Source: Limonium bicolor | Taxonomy: Eukaryota > Streptophyta > Magnoliopsida > Caryophyllales > Plumbaginaceae | DNA: 64,000 nt | Direction of reading: 5' to 3' | Assembly (NCBI GenBank): GCA_023374045.1 | Contig: CM041780.1 | Location: forward strand, 94,087,005-94,151,004 | In this document: positions 35,901-44,790 of the stretch, one piece after another | Numbering within the stretch: position 1 is the first letter of the stretch | Layout: each line of letters begins with the position of its first letter | Program-made: the position numbers and the translations under genes | Notes under the pieces: model-generated | Seen by the model: the letters and a program-made list of their open reading frames with translations, nothing else | Databases searched by the model: none | What the model was told of the DNA's origin: nothing

Positions 35901-36837
35901 CTAGAAGTAAAGGAGAGTAATAATATGTAGAAATCCAAGCTCAAGCTCCTTCAATGGTGGAACACCTTGGCACCGAAATGGAGCTCTAGGAGTTTTGAGA
36001 GAGATAGGAATGAAGAGCTTGATGAGAGGAAGAGATTGGTGGTATTTGTTTTTGATTTGGACAAGTGAGCTAGATTTAGCAAGTGGTCAAAGGTGGAGCT
36101 CTAATGGTGATAGTGGTATTCGTGAGAGAACAAGGAAGAAGAAGGAAGAAGAGTGGTGTTTGCAAACCGTGGGAATGAAGGAAAGAAATGAGAATGAAGA
36201 TAGAAGTTGCTTTTAGAAGATATTTATGTTATAAAGTAAAAAGTAGTTTTACTTAGTTTGCTTTAATTACTTATTACCTTAACTAGAGAGTGGTGAGTCA
36301 CCACACTTATAAAAACCGGCCCCCTTAGTATAAGGGTTAGTCTTTGTTTGTCAATTTAATTACTTAATACAACATATGTTAAAACTAGCTTATAAAAAGT
36401 ACTATTCACCTATACAAGGCACATAGAAGTGAAATTTTTGATTTCCCACTAATATAGCCACCCAAATGTGATACTATATAGTACACATATATATTTAAGA
36501 GTAATGATGGACATTTAGCCATTCAAAACTCATTTACAAGACAATTTTTCAAAAACGTGCTTTAAGACTTCTTAAAGCACATTTTGTGTTTTAACTTGTT
36601 TTCAAGCTTGGTTTTCTTTGGTAATTGGTTTAATATGTTCATTAGTATATAAATGAGTCTTGGTAAGCTCATTAGGCCTTACTCAAGTTTATCCCAAGCT
36701 TAGAGCACATTTTAGCTCTTATTGACTTTAAAGCACATTTGTGTTTCCTTTTGTTTAAATTTGTTTACTAAGGTTTCTAAGACTTTTTTAGTTTACATAT
36801 TTATGTTTAACCAACATACCAAGGTTTGGGGATTTCA
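32997..36837 (-). repeat. 5' LTR of element B (3841 bp)
   Basis: Partner of 22773-26642. It starts TGAAAT (minus strand; TGAAATCCCC here, one base shorter than the other copy) and ends GGGGTGTTACA at 32997. Contains the paired hairpins at 33384-33410, the palindrome array at 34358-34621 and the GTGCTTTAAG palindrome at 36557-36580. Confidence 0.93.
34358..34621 (-). repeat. Palindrome array in the B 5' LTR
   Basis: Second copy of the four-unit CCGACCCA/TGGGTCGG array described at 24148-24411, nearly identical. Confidence 0.9.
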
Positions 36838-36901
36838 CCTTCTTGTCCTCACAAATTTCTGTCTTGTTCCTTGTAAACGGTTAGGCATTTCCTTCTTGTC
36901 A
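36838..36901 (-). repeat. Continuation of the A 5' LTR after B
   Basis: About 64 bp matching 15,484-15,550 of the other A LTR (TCCTCACAAA...GGCATTCCTT...CTTGTCA). Similarity then stops, so the remaining 1.4 kb of this LTR is deleted or replaced. Confidence 0.8.
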
Positions 36902-37373
36902 TTTGGTCACCGGGTCGGAAATTCATCATTGGCTGGGATATTTTGTGGAGTTCATAATATTGAAAAAGGATATATGAAAGGCTCAGCGGGGGTGCCTAGG
37001 GTTTAATGATAGGGTTACAAGCTTTTGGCTATGTGGTGTGGTACATAGGTGCTTCGTCATTCCTGATAGTTGTGTATCCGTTCTTTGTTACTTTTCATAG
37101 GTCTAAGAGTAAATTTACAAATTATCTCCTTCGGCGGAGTTATGCCGTTTTACCTCACCTTTGAATGCGGTCTCACCAGAGTCGTGTAAAAATGACATGC
37201 TCGTTCACTCATGGTTTTCCGCTCAAGACACTCTCATGAATTTCACTTAGAGATAGTTCACAGCTCAAACGAAGGATTAAAGATGATGACGATCCTGAAC
37301 TCAGAGCCCCAGTATTGACCTAGGGTTATGACAACACTTAAAGATGGGATTTTGGAAGGAATGCTTCGTGGAT
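36902..37373. other. Unassigned sequence, left part of the C target site
   Basis: About 470 bp that match nothing else in the window and have no convincing ORF. The end TGGAT (37369-37373) is the left target-site duplication of C, so 36902-37373 and 56249-56725 were one piece before C inserted. It may be the oldest, non-LTR DNA here, or a decayed element. Confidence 0.5.
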
Positions 37374-37643
37374 TGAAATACCCCAAACTTAGATATGTGG
37401 TGTTAAGTGATAAACTAAGTTATAAGGAGGCTAAATAATGCCTTAGAAACATTAAGAAACATTCTAATCAAAGAAAACATAAGGAAACACCAAAAGAGCA
37501 GTTTAAGCAAAAACGTGCTCTAAGCTTGGAGAGACTTGGGTGAGTACCCAAATATTGTTCTAAGACCTTAGTAATATCCTAATGGTCATTTTAAATCAAT
37601 TACCAAAGAAAACCAAGCTTGAAAACAAGTTAAAACACAAAAT

Positions 37644-37667
37644 GTGCTTTAAGGAGTCTTAAAGCAC
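37644..37667. repeat. LTR palindrome, C copy
   Basis: GTGCTTTAAG-GAGT-CTTAAAGCAC, about 270 bp inside the LTR. Also at 48081-48103 in the 3' LTR (one base shorter). See 26349-26372. Confidence 0.9.
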
Positions 37668-39721
37668 ATTTTTGAAAAATTGTCTTGTAAATGGGTTTTG
37701 AGTGGCTAAATGTCCATCATTACTCTTTAATTAACATGTTTACTAATTAGTATCACATTAGAAAGTCTAAATCAATGGGAAATCAAAAATTTCACAACAA
37801 TGTGCCTTGTTTGTGAATAGTAATTTAATTAAGCTAGTTTATAACATAAGTCAATATAAGTGAGATATTTGGTCAACAAAGACTTAAGTACCCCTTGTTA
37901 CTTAATGGGGGCTGGTTTTTACAAGGTGAGTCACCACCTTTATTATTATTAAGTAAACAAATAATTATAAAGCAAAACTACTATTTACTTTACAAGATAA
38001 ATATCTTACCTTTAATCACCTCTCTCCTCATCTCTTCATTCTCTCTTGTTCCCACGGTTTTGAGTTGCTCTCTCCCTTCTCCATTGATGACGTGAAGAAC
38101 AACCCCATGCTAGCTCCACCTTCCTTTGTACACTACTTACTCATTTTAGCTCCAAAACCAAAACAAATTACATATTCCTCTTAGTTAGCTCAAGCTCTCT
38201 CTTTCTATCTTTTCAAAACTTCAAGAGCATTGATTTGGTGCCAAGCCAAACCACCATTAGAGGAGGAAATTCAAGTTTGGAGACTCCATTGGCTTCTCCA
38301 ATCTCTTAAGGTAAAGAAAGTGTAAGAAAATCTAGGTTTCCATCACTTTCTTCATGACCGAAAATACATGCTCATGAGGCTTCATTTTAATGCCTTGTTC
38401 TAGCTTGTTTTCTACTCTTCAAAGGATTGAGGAGGTCCTTCTTGCTTCATATCCAAGCTTGTCTTGAGAAACCAAGGTAAAACAATCACCTTAATACCTT
38501 AAAGCACATTTTTAACCTAGGGTTTGTTCCTTAGGGTTAATGTATTATCTAGTACTCATTGGAGTCATTGGATATTGGTTAGAACATTGGCAAGGAGATA
38601 ATATTGGTGACCGAGATTGCTCAAGGAAAAACCTAAGGAGGAAAGTTGTGAGCTTGTGAAAGAGCAAGGTAAATTACTTACCTTAAGGTGTTTTATTTTT
38701 AAGGGAATGGGATTTAGATATGTGATGAGTTTAGTGTAAGTTTACATTAGAAAAGGGCTATATATAACCTAGGAGAAACAATGATTATGTTTTGGAAACT
38801 TGTGACTAAGGAGCCAATGAGGAAAGAGATAGTCAAACAATGTTGAGATGAATTACAAGAAGCATTTTATTTCAATGGGAGCCTTGTTGTGTGTATTCGC
38901 AGGTTAAAGGCAAATATATGTGGAAATTCAGTGGTTAAGATTATTGTCATTTAAGGGCCTAAGTGCCAAGCATTTAAGTTTATACACTATGACGGTGATG
39001 TGGTGTAGTTTTGGTGTAAATGTGTGTTAAGGTGTTGTGATGAGAATTTGAGTGATATTGGTTGTTGATGGTGAAAAGCCAAGTGTTTGGGTGCAACAAT
39101 ATACTAGAGAACCCATGGCAAAATTTAGTGAAGAACTTAAGTGTTTAAGATGTTCTAAGGAGATTTCATGACTAAGGAAGTACTAGGAAGTTCTAGATGT
39201 TGTCTTGATGAAAAGGGTGGGATTAAGGTGTGTTTAAATGGCTTATAATGACTTAGGCATCACTATGAAGGATTTAGGAATCAAAAGAATGTACTTGAGT
39301 ATTTAGGACTTAGGTAAGTGTTGATAAAAGAAGCTAGGAAACTTGGGTAAGTTAGATGTAAATGAGTGTAAAACTTTTAGATGATTTAGATAGAAACTAG
39401 AGTTTAGAATTTAAGGAAGCCTTGGAAATGTAATAGGGATGCAAGTGGTGTATATGGTGTGGTCAAGTTCTTAAGGAGGGAACTTTTGGCTAGTAGAAGT
39501 TCTAGGTGAAAGGGATGTTGAAATGTAGGAAAGAGATAAGTGTTAAGTGTTAGTAGTTGTTGTAAGAATTGAGTAAAGGATTGGAATGATTTTTGAAGGT
39601 TGTTAATGAGTTTGGAAGATGGTTTAAGGTGGGTTTAAGGGTCTAAATGATGTTAAACACACTGGAAGGCTTGAGGAAAAGTTTAGTGAAATTTGACAAT
39701 GTTTGGGCATGTTCTGGTGGC

Positions 39722-40032
39722 GTCCGACCCAAGTTTGGGTCGGACGGCTCTGTTAGACGCCATTGAATGGTTCTGGACGGTCCGACCCAGAGGATTTGGG
39801 TCGGACATGGGTCGGACGGGTGTGTTTTAAAGGGCGTTAAATTTCTGGAATGGTCCGACCCAGAGGGACTTGGGTCGGACAGATGAGGTTAGAAGACGGA
39901 AAATTTCTGGAATGGTCTGACCCAATTGGTTGGGTCGGACATGGTCGGTCGGACATATGGAGTTTTTCAAAACCGAAAGTTACTGGAAGGGTCCGACCCA
40001 GTTGGTGGGTCGGACGGTGGGTCGGACGACCC
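39722..40032 (+). repeat. Palindrome array in the C 5' LTR
   Basis: Five units led by GTCCGACCCA (once GTCTGACCCA) and closed by TGGGTCGGAC, starting near 39722, 39779, 39852, 39914 and 39990. Several units carry an extra GGGTCGGAC arm. Same motif as B, in element sense. Confidence 0.92.
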
Positions 40033-41117
40033 TTAACACTTAAAAAAGGAAATTTTGAATTCTAAGGATGATAATTGGTAATAAGGTATACCATTGGTAG
40101 GGTAGTAATGATTAGGACCCTAAGAACTTAAGGGATTAAGTTAAGTTAAGTAAACCTTAATGTTTAAGTTAAGTTTATAAGGTTAAGTGGCAAGGATTTA
40201 AGAGGATATCCAATGGGAATCTTTAGGGACTAGGTGAGTTAAGTAAGGTGCAAATAACTAATGGCCTAAGAATGAATCAATGTTTTAGGTTTGTGAATTG
40301 GGGACCCCGGAGAGGTTAACAAACGAACACGATCGACGGTGAACGGTACAATCTTTCTTGTGACCTGCTTGCTAACGAGGTGTCCCTCGGCTTGTGTGCT
40401 ATCTGTTTACTTGCTATGACTAAGACAAGATAAAGCATGCAACCGGTTATATTTGTTCTCGTTGTGTGGTGTTTCTTTACACTAACCCACGAGACTTGAG
40501 AATGTACTAACCGAGTTTAGTACTTACTGAGTTAAGAATAAGAGTTAAGTATTGGTGATTGTTGGTTAATACCCGTTAAGGTTTAACTAATACATGGTGT
40601 TTAAGATTTCTACTAACTGGAACTTGAGTGAGGAAACCCGGGACTGACTCCGGTCATGCATGCTAAGGAAAGGGTGACGGTATCTGAATCAGATCCGCCC
40701 TCCGCTTAAGGACTTGTCTTCGGACTTGTAGCCTAGGGCCGGTTGCCGGCTCAGCTACGCTGGACTCCCGTCCAGGGTAGGTGGCATTAAGATGGTGCGG
40801 TGGGATCACCTAAATCCCAGGTTTGAAATTAAGCTACAACCATTCCCTTCCAGGAACGGTTTGTATACTGAGAATAAGTTGAGGTTAAGATTAAGGTAAG
40901 GTAAGGAACTGAGGTTAAGGAAATCAGGACTAAGGAGGGGTTACTAACCCACTTGATAAGGGAACGCTTGTCGTTCATTGTTTGTGAACTAATTATGTTC
41001 ATCTGTGGATTGTTGTTTATTGCACTTCATATCATGCTTGTGTATGTAATCAATTTCCATGCTATCGACAATTAGTCGTCGTAGCCCCGTTAGCTTGGGG
41101 GCCATGAGAGGGAGTAC

Positions 41118-41147
41118 CAGCATTCGTGCTGACCCCCTTTGGGGGCT
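41118..41147 (+). promoter_or_regulatory. Paired LTR hairpins upstream of the PBS
   Basis: CAGCA-TTCG-TGCTG, then CCCCC-TTT-GGGGG, then a T-rich run and TTGCAG. Equivalent pairs are at 14879-14908 (A), 23170-23196 and 33384-33410 (B), 9494-9536 (E) and 55492-55518 (D), with different but still paired stems. They lie in the R/U5 side of the LTR, so a role in RNA 3'-end formation, dimerisation or priming is possible. Confidence 0.75.
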
Positions 41148-41496
41148 GTTTTTACACTTGCAGGTAAGAGGCCCATGAAGACGCACCACGAGAGTATGAG
41201 CGGTTAGACTTAGGATGGGTTGTTTATTTTGAGTACGGGTTGCGCTTGTGCTCCGTCTGTTTATATTGAAACTGATGTAAGGTTGTGATTATGACTTAGT
41301 ACTTATACTCGGTTGGTTGGTGGTGATTGGTCGGTTGTTCATTTTGGATAAGTGTTGTAATATTATAAGGCCGGTATGTTCTAACGATCAGACCGTGGCA
41401 AGGTCCAGGTGTTTGTTATTTCCGCTGCGACGAATTCGATTAAGTGTTCAGTTTTGCGATAACCACGATTGGCTTTGGATGGGGTGTTACAAAAAG

Positions 41497-41508
41497 TGGT
41501 ATCAGAGC
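41497..41508 (+). promoter_or_regulatory. Primer-binding site of element C
   Basis: TGGTATCAGAGC, five bases after the LTR, complementary to initiator tRNA-Met. An AGAGCG-hairpin-CGCTCT structure overlaps it (41503-41521). Confidence 0.95.
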
Positions 41509-41725
41509 GTAGTTACGCTCTGATCAAGAAATACCGGACATAAGAAACCACCGAGTTAGGATATAAGTTAAGGAATAAGTGATGGGTGAAGGGTGTGAGA
41601 AGTTAGAGTGAGTAGAGTCAGATGACCACTAATAAGTGTGGATCGTCTTTACGTCTACGGACGTTATAAATTCGTTAACCGAAACAGTGGTGGATGCGAA
41701 TCTAATGTGAGTTATGCTTGTTCAG
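41509..41725 (+). other. Leader of element C
   Basis: About 215 bp between PBS and gag without a credible gene. It ends GTTCAG immediately before the gag ATG, resembling a splice acceptor, as in B. Confidence 0.6.
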
Positions 41726-42365
41726 ATGCAGGATGTCCTAGAGGAGGCCGAGGTCGTGGCCAGGGCGAGATGATGCTTCAGGAATACCGGGAGGGCAGAC
41801 GATCGCCGAGATCGTGGCTGCCGCATTAGGGCACATGGGCTATCAGCCTGGTGTGGGTGCACCACCTCCACCGCCACAACCCAGGGAACCAAATTGGGTG
41901 AAGAGTCTTGCAGACCTTCGACCCGCACACTTTAAGGGGGAGACCGATCCCGCCAAGCTTGAGGCGTACATCTCCGAGCTGGAGACCGCCTTTGAGACCC
42001 TTGATGTCCCTGCTGGGATCAAGGTGCGTCTGGCTGCTTCTATCTGAAGGGGGCGGCAGGCGATTGGTGGAAGCTGGTGAGGGCCGAGCATGTGGCCAAT
42101 CCAGAGTTCGGCTGGGAGCAGTACACCGTTGCTACGAGCAAAGTACTACCCCGCCCATGTCCAGACGAAGAAGCGCTTGCAGTTGGATGCGCTTAAGCAG
42201 ACCGACAAGATGACGGTGGACGAGTATTACTCAGAGTTCACCGCCTTGCTCCGTCTTCTGCCAGGTCTTGGATATTCAGACCAGATCCTGGTGGACCGCT
42301 TCTATGGCGGGCTTAGCCATCGACTCCGCTACGGCATGGGGCCGACGAGTTACACTACCTTGCAG

Positions 42366-42449
42366 GTAATAAGAATATTGAGATTTGAGTAAGTAATGAG
42401 TAAGATTTAGATTATGAGAAATAAGAGTGACTAATACTGTGGAAAGCAG
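42366..42449 (+). other. gag intron 1 of element C (84 bp)
   Basis: CTTGCAG|GTAATA to GAAAGCAG|GAGTGC, phase 0. AT-rich with in-frame stops if unspliced. Joining gives a continuous frame from TTLQ to ECYHAA. Confidence 0.85.
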
Positions 42450-42701
42450 GAGTGCTATCATGCCGCTGCTAAGGTTGAGATAACCGTCCAGCTGAGGGAC
42501 GAGGAGAATGCTAAGAGGAAGAATGCTGGTAAGAGCTCGGAGAGTCAAGGGCAAGGAGGGTACAAGAAACAGAAGTACCAGCCTCAGGCCCAGAAAAATC
42601 AGAACCAAAAGGGAAGGAGGAAAAGGAGAAGGCTCCGGAAGAGCCATTGAAGTTGACGTATGCTTACGCAGCTACACCCCTGCGCTCTAGGGCGCCAAAG
42701 G

Positions 42702-42779
42702 GTAAGGGATTGGTATTGATTGAGTAAGAAACAATTAGTAACCGTTTGAGATATGAGTATTGATATTGTGAATGATCAG
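42702..42779 (+). other. gag intron 2 of element C (78 bp)
   Basis: CCAAAGG|GTAAGG to AATGATCAG|GATCTG, phase 1. Joining runs straight into the first zinc knuckle. Confidence 0.85.
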
Positions 42780-43118
42780 GATCTGAGACTGAGAAGGGAG
42801 CCGGTGGTGGCTACCAGCGACGCTACATCTGTAGGTGGTGTCACAGGGACCACCCCGGGCTCGATTGCAAGGGGAATAAGGTGGAGTGCAACTACTGTGG
42901 GGTTATACGGACACCGGGCATATGAGTGCTCCGGAACCCCGCTAGCAGAGCCTATAGGCCCGATACTAGGGGCAAGGGCAAGACCGATCAGGGAGCTGGA
43001 ACTGACGGTCAGAGGAAGGTGCAGCAAGCTGACAAGAACCCACGGGTGACCCAGAAGTCGGGACCCACACTACACTTGGTGGACCGGGACGATGAGCCTG
43101 AACCCTCATCGAGGCCAG

Positions 43119-43249
43119 GTACCGCTATAACCACTTAGTAATAAAATTGCCTGCTTACCGCATTATCATGCATGTTTGGTGAATAATTGAGTTAAGTAAG
43201 AATGAGATGAGATTAGAACTTAAGTAAGATATACCTACTACCACTTTAG
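43119..43249 (+). other. Intron 3 of element C (131 bp form)
   Basis: Donor GAGGCCAG|GTACCG (43119), acceptor CCACTTTAG|GAAGC (43249). The split codon G|GA continues into the AlkB exon. The same donor can reach the acceptor at 44180 (see the 43986-44180 entry), skipping AlkB. Confidence 0.82.
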
Positions 43250-43985
43250 GAAGCTTCAACATCTGCTATCCAATACCATTTACACCTAACCCGGAGCACA
43301 CCGACATCGAAACCATAGACTTTCAACCGAACAATGTCAGGTTATCCGCCCAGGTATGATTTTATTAAGGGGATACCTGACACCCGAAGCACAAATAGCC
43401 ATCATCAGAAGATGCAATCAACTAGGAATGGGACCGGGAGGTTTTTATACACCGGAGTACCCAGGGGGAGCAAAGATGAGATTAAAAATGATGAGCTTAG
43501 GCAAGGATTGGAATCCGTATGCCAAGAACTACCAAACCACGAGGATGCAAGATGGAGTCTCACCACCGGGAATACCCGAAGAGTTCCATCCAGTTATTAC
43601 ACAAGTCGTGGAAATCGCTCAGCATTGGAAGCTGAACCGATTCCAGACATTCAAGCAGACATTTGCATTGTGAACTTCTACGAGAAGGATGGGCGACTTG
43701 GACTACACCAGGATAAGGACGAGACAACGGTCTCTCTCGAAAGAGGGATACCCGTAGTGTCTTGGTCCATTGGGGATGATGCAGAGTTTTTATACGGCGA
43801 GCAGAAGCGTGCGGACCGTGCGAATAAGTTGGTACTTAAGTCTGGAGATGTATTATTATGGGAGGAGAATCAAGGATGTTATACCATGGGATTAAGAGAA
43901 TCAAGTTGAATACAGCACCGTCAGCAGTAATAATGCGACGCATATGAGACCTGGGAGATTAAACCTAACCTTTAGACAATATTAG
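43250..43985 (+). pseudogene. AlkB-like 2OG-Fe(II) dioxygenase exon in element C
   Basis: Same domain as 30456-31190. Seen: SFNICYPIP, GMILLRGYLT, RRCNQLGMGPGGFYTPEY, LKMMSLGKDWNPYAKNYQ (43356-43673 frame), then CIVNFYEKDGRLGLHQDKDE with the iron-binding HQD at 43706-43714, PVVSWSIGDDAEFLYG, SGDVL, the second iron-binding His of MLYHGI (43885-43887), LNTAPSAVI, and RPGRLNLTFR (43947-43976) with the two arginines and Asn typical of the 2-oxoglutarate site. Stop TAG 43983-43985. The frame is broken four times, each consistent with loss of one base (near 43,331, 43,625, 43,856 and 43,943). The enzyme would remove alkyl groups from DNA or RNA bases; substrate is unknown. It would be made as a C-terminal extension of Gag if intron 3 is spliced at 43249. 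Confidence 0.92.
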
Positions 43986-44180
43986 CCATGTAATGTTAAT
44001 GAGATGAGGAATGAGATGTAAGATTAAAGCACATGTTGTAAACAGGATGGTTATGAATAAAATAACAGTGTTGTTCATATAAATTGTTACGACTCTTGTT
44101 ATACCATCAATACTCATGAAGCTTGTGAACACAATTAGGTTATGGACTCGGTACGGAAGGTGCGCTAAGCATACTTACAG
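43986..44180 (+). other. Spacer between AlkB stop and protease exon
   Basis: 195 bp, AT-rich and non-coding, ending ATACTTACAG|AGGCAC. The AG at 44179-44180 is a good acceptor, and the split codon G|AG makes the protease frame contiguous with gag exon 3 when the donor at 43119 is used. B has a counterpart at 30235-30455. Confidence 0.7.
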
Positions 44181-44790
44181 AGGCACAGGCCGACGCCAGC
44201 GGTACTATCCTCACCGGCACCTTTCCGATTAATGGGATTGAGGCATCAGTTCTCTTCGACTCAGGGGCCTCGCATACCTTTGTCTCGGCATCTTTCGCGA
44301 GCAGGTTGGGGCTAGACGCTGATGAGCTACCCGACTTCACGGTTACGCTCCCGTCTAAGGAGAAGGTTCGTTGCACTCGTTACTACCGAGGAGCCACTGT
44401 CAGAATTAAGGGAGAAGACTTTCCAGTCAGTTTTATTGAGTTCAGTGAGCTAGGATTTGATGTTATCTTCGGGATGAACTGGTTGGAGCGGCACAAGGGA
44501 CGTATCCTCTGCGCCGAGCATAGATTGCTGCTCAGGAGTCCGTCGTGGGGTAACAATATCATACCGCCAGAGGCCCAGAGAGCCTTCGACTAAGATCATC
44601 ACCGCCATGGCAATGTATAAGGAATTGAGGAGAAAAGGAGAAGTGTACCTCTGCTATGTACAGGACATAGAGAGAGACCCGAGTTCGACCCCGACTTACC
44701 GGTAGTGTCGGAGTTCCCCGACTATTTCCACGGGAACTGCCCGGCATGCCACCCACTCGGGAGGTAGAGTTCACCATCGAGCTGCTACCT
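44181..44790 (+). pseudogene. Aspartic protease of element C (frameshifted)
   Basis: Reads EAQADASGTILTGTF, then the active-site DSGAS (44258-44272), HTFVSASFASRLGL, VTLPSKEKVRCTRYY, GFDVIFGMNWLERHKG and LLLRSP. The frame breaks near 44,555 and again around 44,690-44,730, in the linker before reverse transcriptase ([12 protein letters not shown] near 44,795). It is intact enough to show a normal retropepsin fold. Confidence 0.88.

Larger units (their letters stand above)
22773..36837 (-). mobile_element. Element B: Ty3/gypsy chromovirus carrying AlkB
   Basis: A complete 14.1 kb element on the minus strand: 5' LTR 32997-36837, PBS 32980-32991, gag exons 31336-32780, AlkB exon 30456-31190, pol 26921-30234, twin hairpin/PPT modules and 3' LTR 22773-26642. 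The flanks suggest a 5-bp target duplication, CCTCT on the left and the slightly altered CCTTC on the right; the uninterrupted A LTR copy reads CCTCTTTTCCTC at this spot. All genes are present in order but interrupted by short frameshifts, so this copy is probably dead, or the assembly has indel errors. Confidence 0.93.
37374..41491 (+). repeat. 5' LTR of element C (4118 bp)
   Basis: TGAAATACCCC...GGGGTGTTACA. Partner of the split 3' LTR (4138 bp in total). It has the GTGCTTTAAG palindrome (37644-37667), the palindrome array (39722-40032) and the paired hairpins (41118-41147). A possible TATA box, CTATATATAACC, lies at 38758-38769, but the other LTR reads CTATATAACC and other families lack it, so the promoter is uncertain. 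Confidence 0.94.
41726..43118 (+). pseudogene. gag of element C (three exons, frameshifted)
   Basis: Exon 1 41726-42365: an Arg/Gly-rich start, a Pro run, NWVKSLADLRPAHFKGETD, YISELETAFETLD, and MTVDEYYSEFTALLRLLPG up to YGMGPTSYTTLQ. Exon 2 42450-42701: ECYHAAAKVEITVQLRDEE then a Lys/Gln-rich stretch, LTYAYA-like end. Exon 3 42780-43118: zinc knuckle CRWCHRDHPGLDC and a second knuckle (CNYC...GHRAYEC) interrupted by a one-base insertion that is undone a few bases later. Further one-base changes break exon 1 (near the ATG, about 42,045 and 42,130). Intron phases are 0, 1 and 1, and each join restores the frame. The last exon ends in phase 1, which fits both the AlkB and the protease exons. 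Confidence 0.9.

Noticed and set aside
22773..36837. Endogenous pararetrovirus (caulimovirid)
   Set aside because: There are long LTRs, an integrase with DDE core and chromodomain, and a target duplication. This is a Ty3/gypsy element.
38758..38769. TATA box and promoter in the C LTR
   Set aside because: Not the same in the second LTR and not conserved in B; kept only as a remark in the LTR entry.
43250..43985. AlkB as a relic of an integrated plant RNA virus
   Set aside because: No viral replicase or coat sequence flanks it, the N-terminal region resembles host ALKBH1-type proteins, and it is joined to gag by an intron in both elements.
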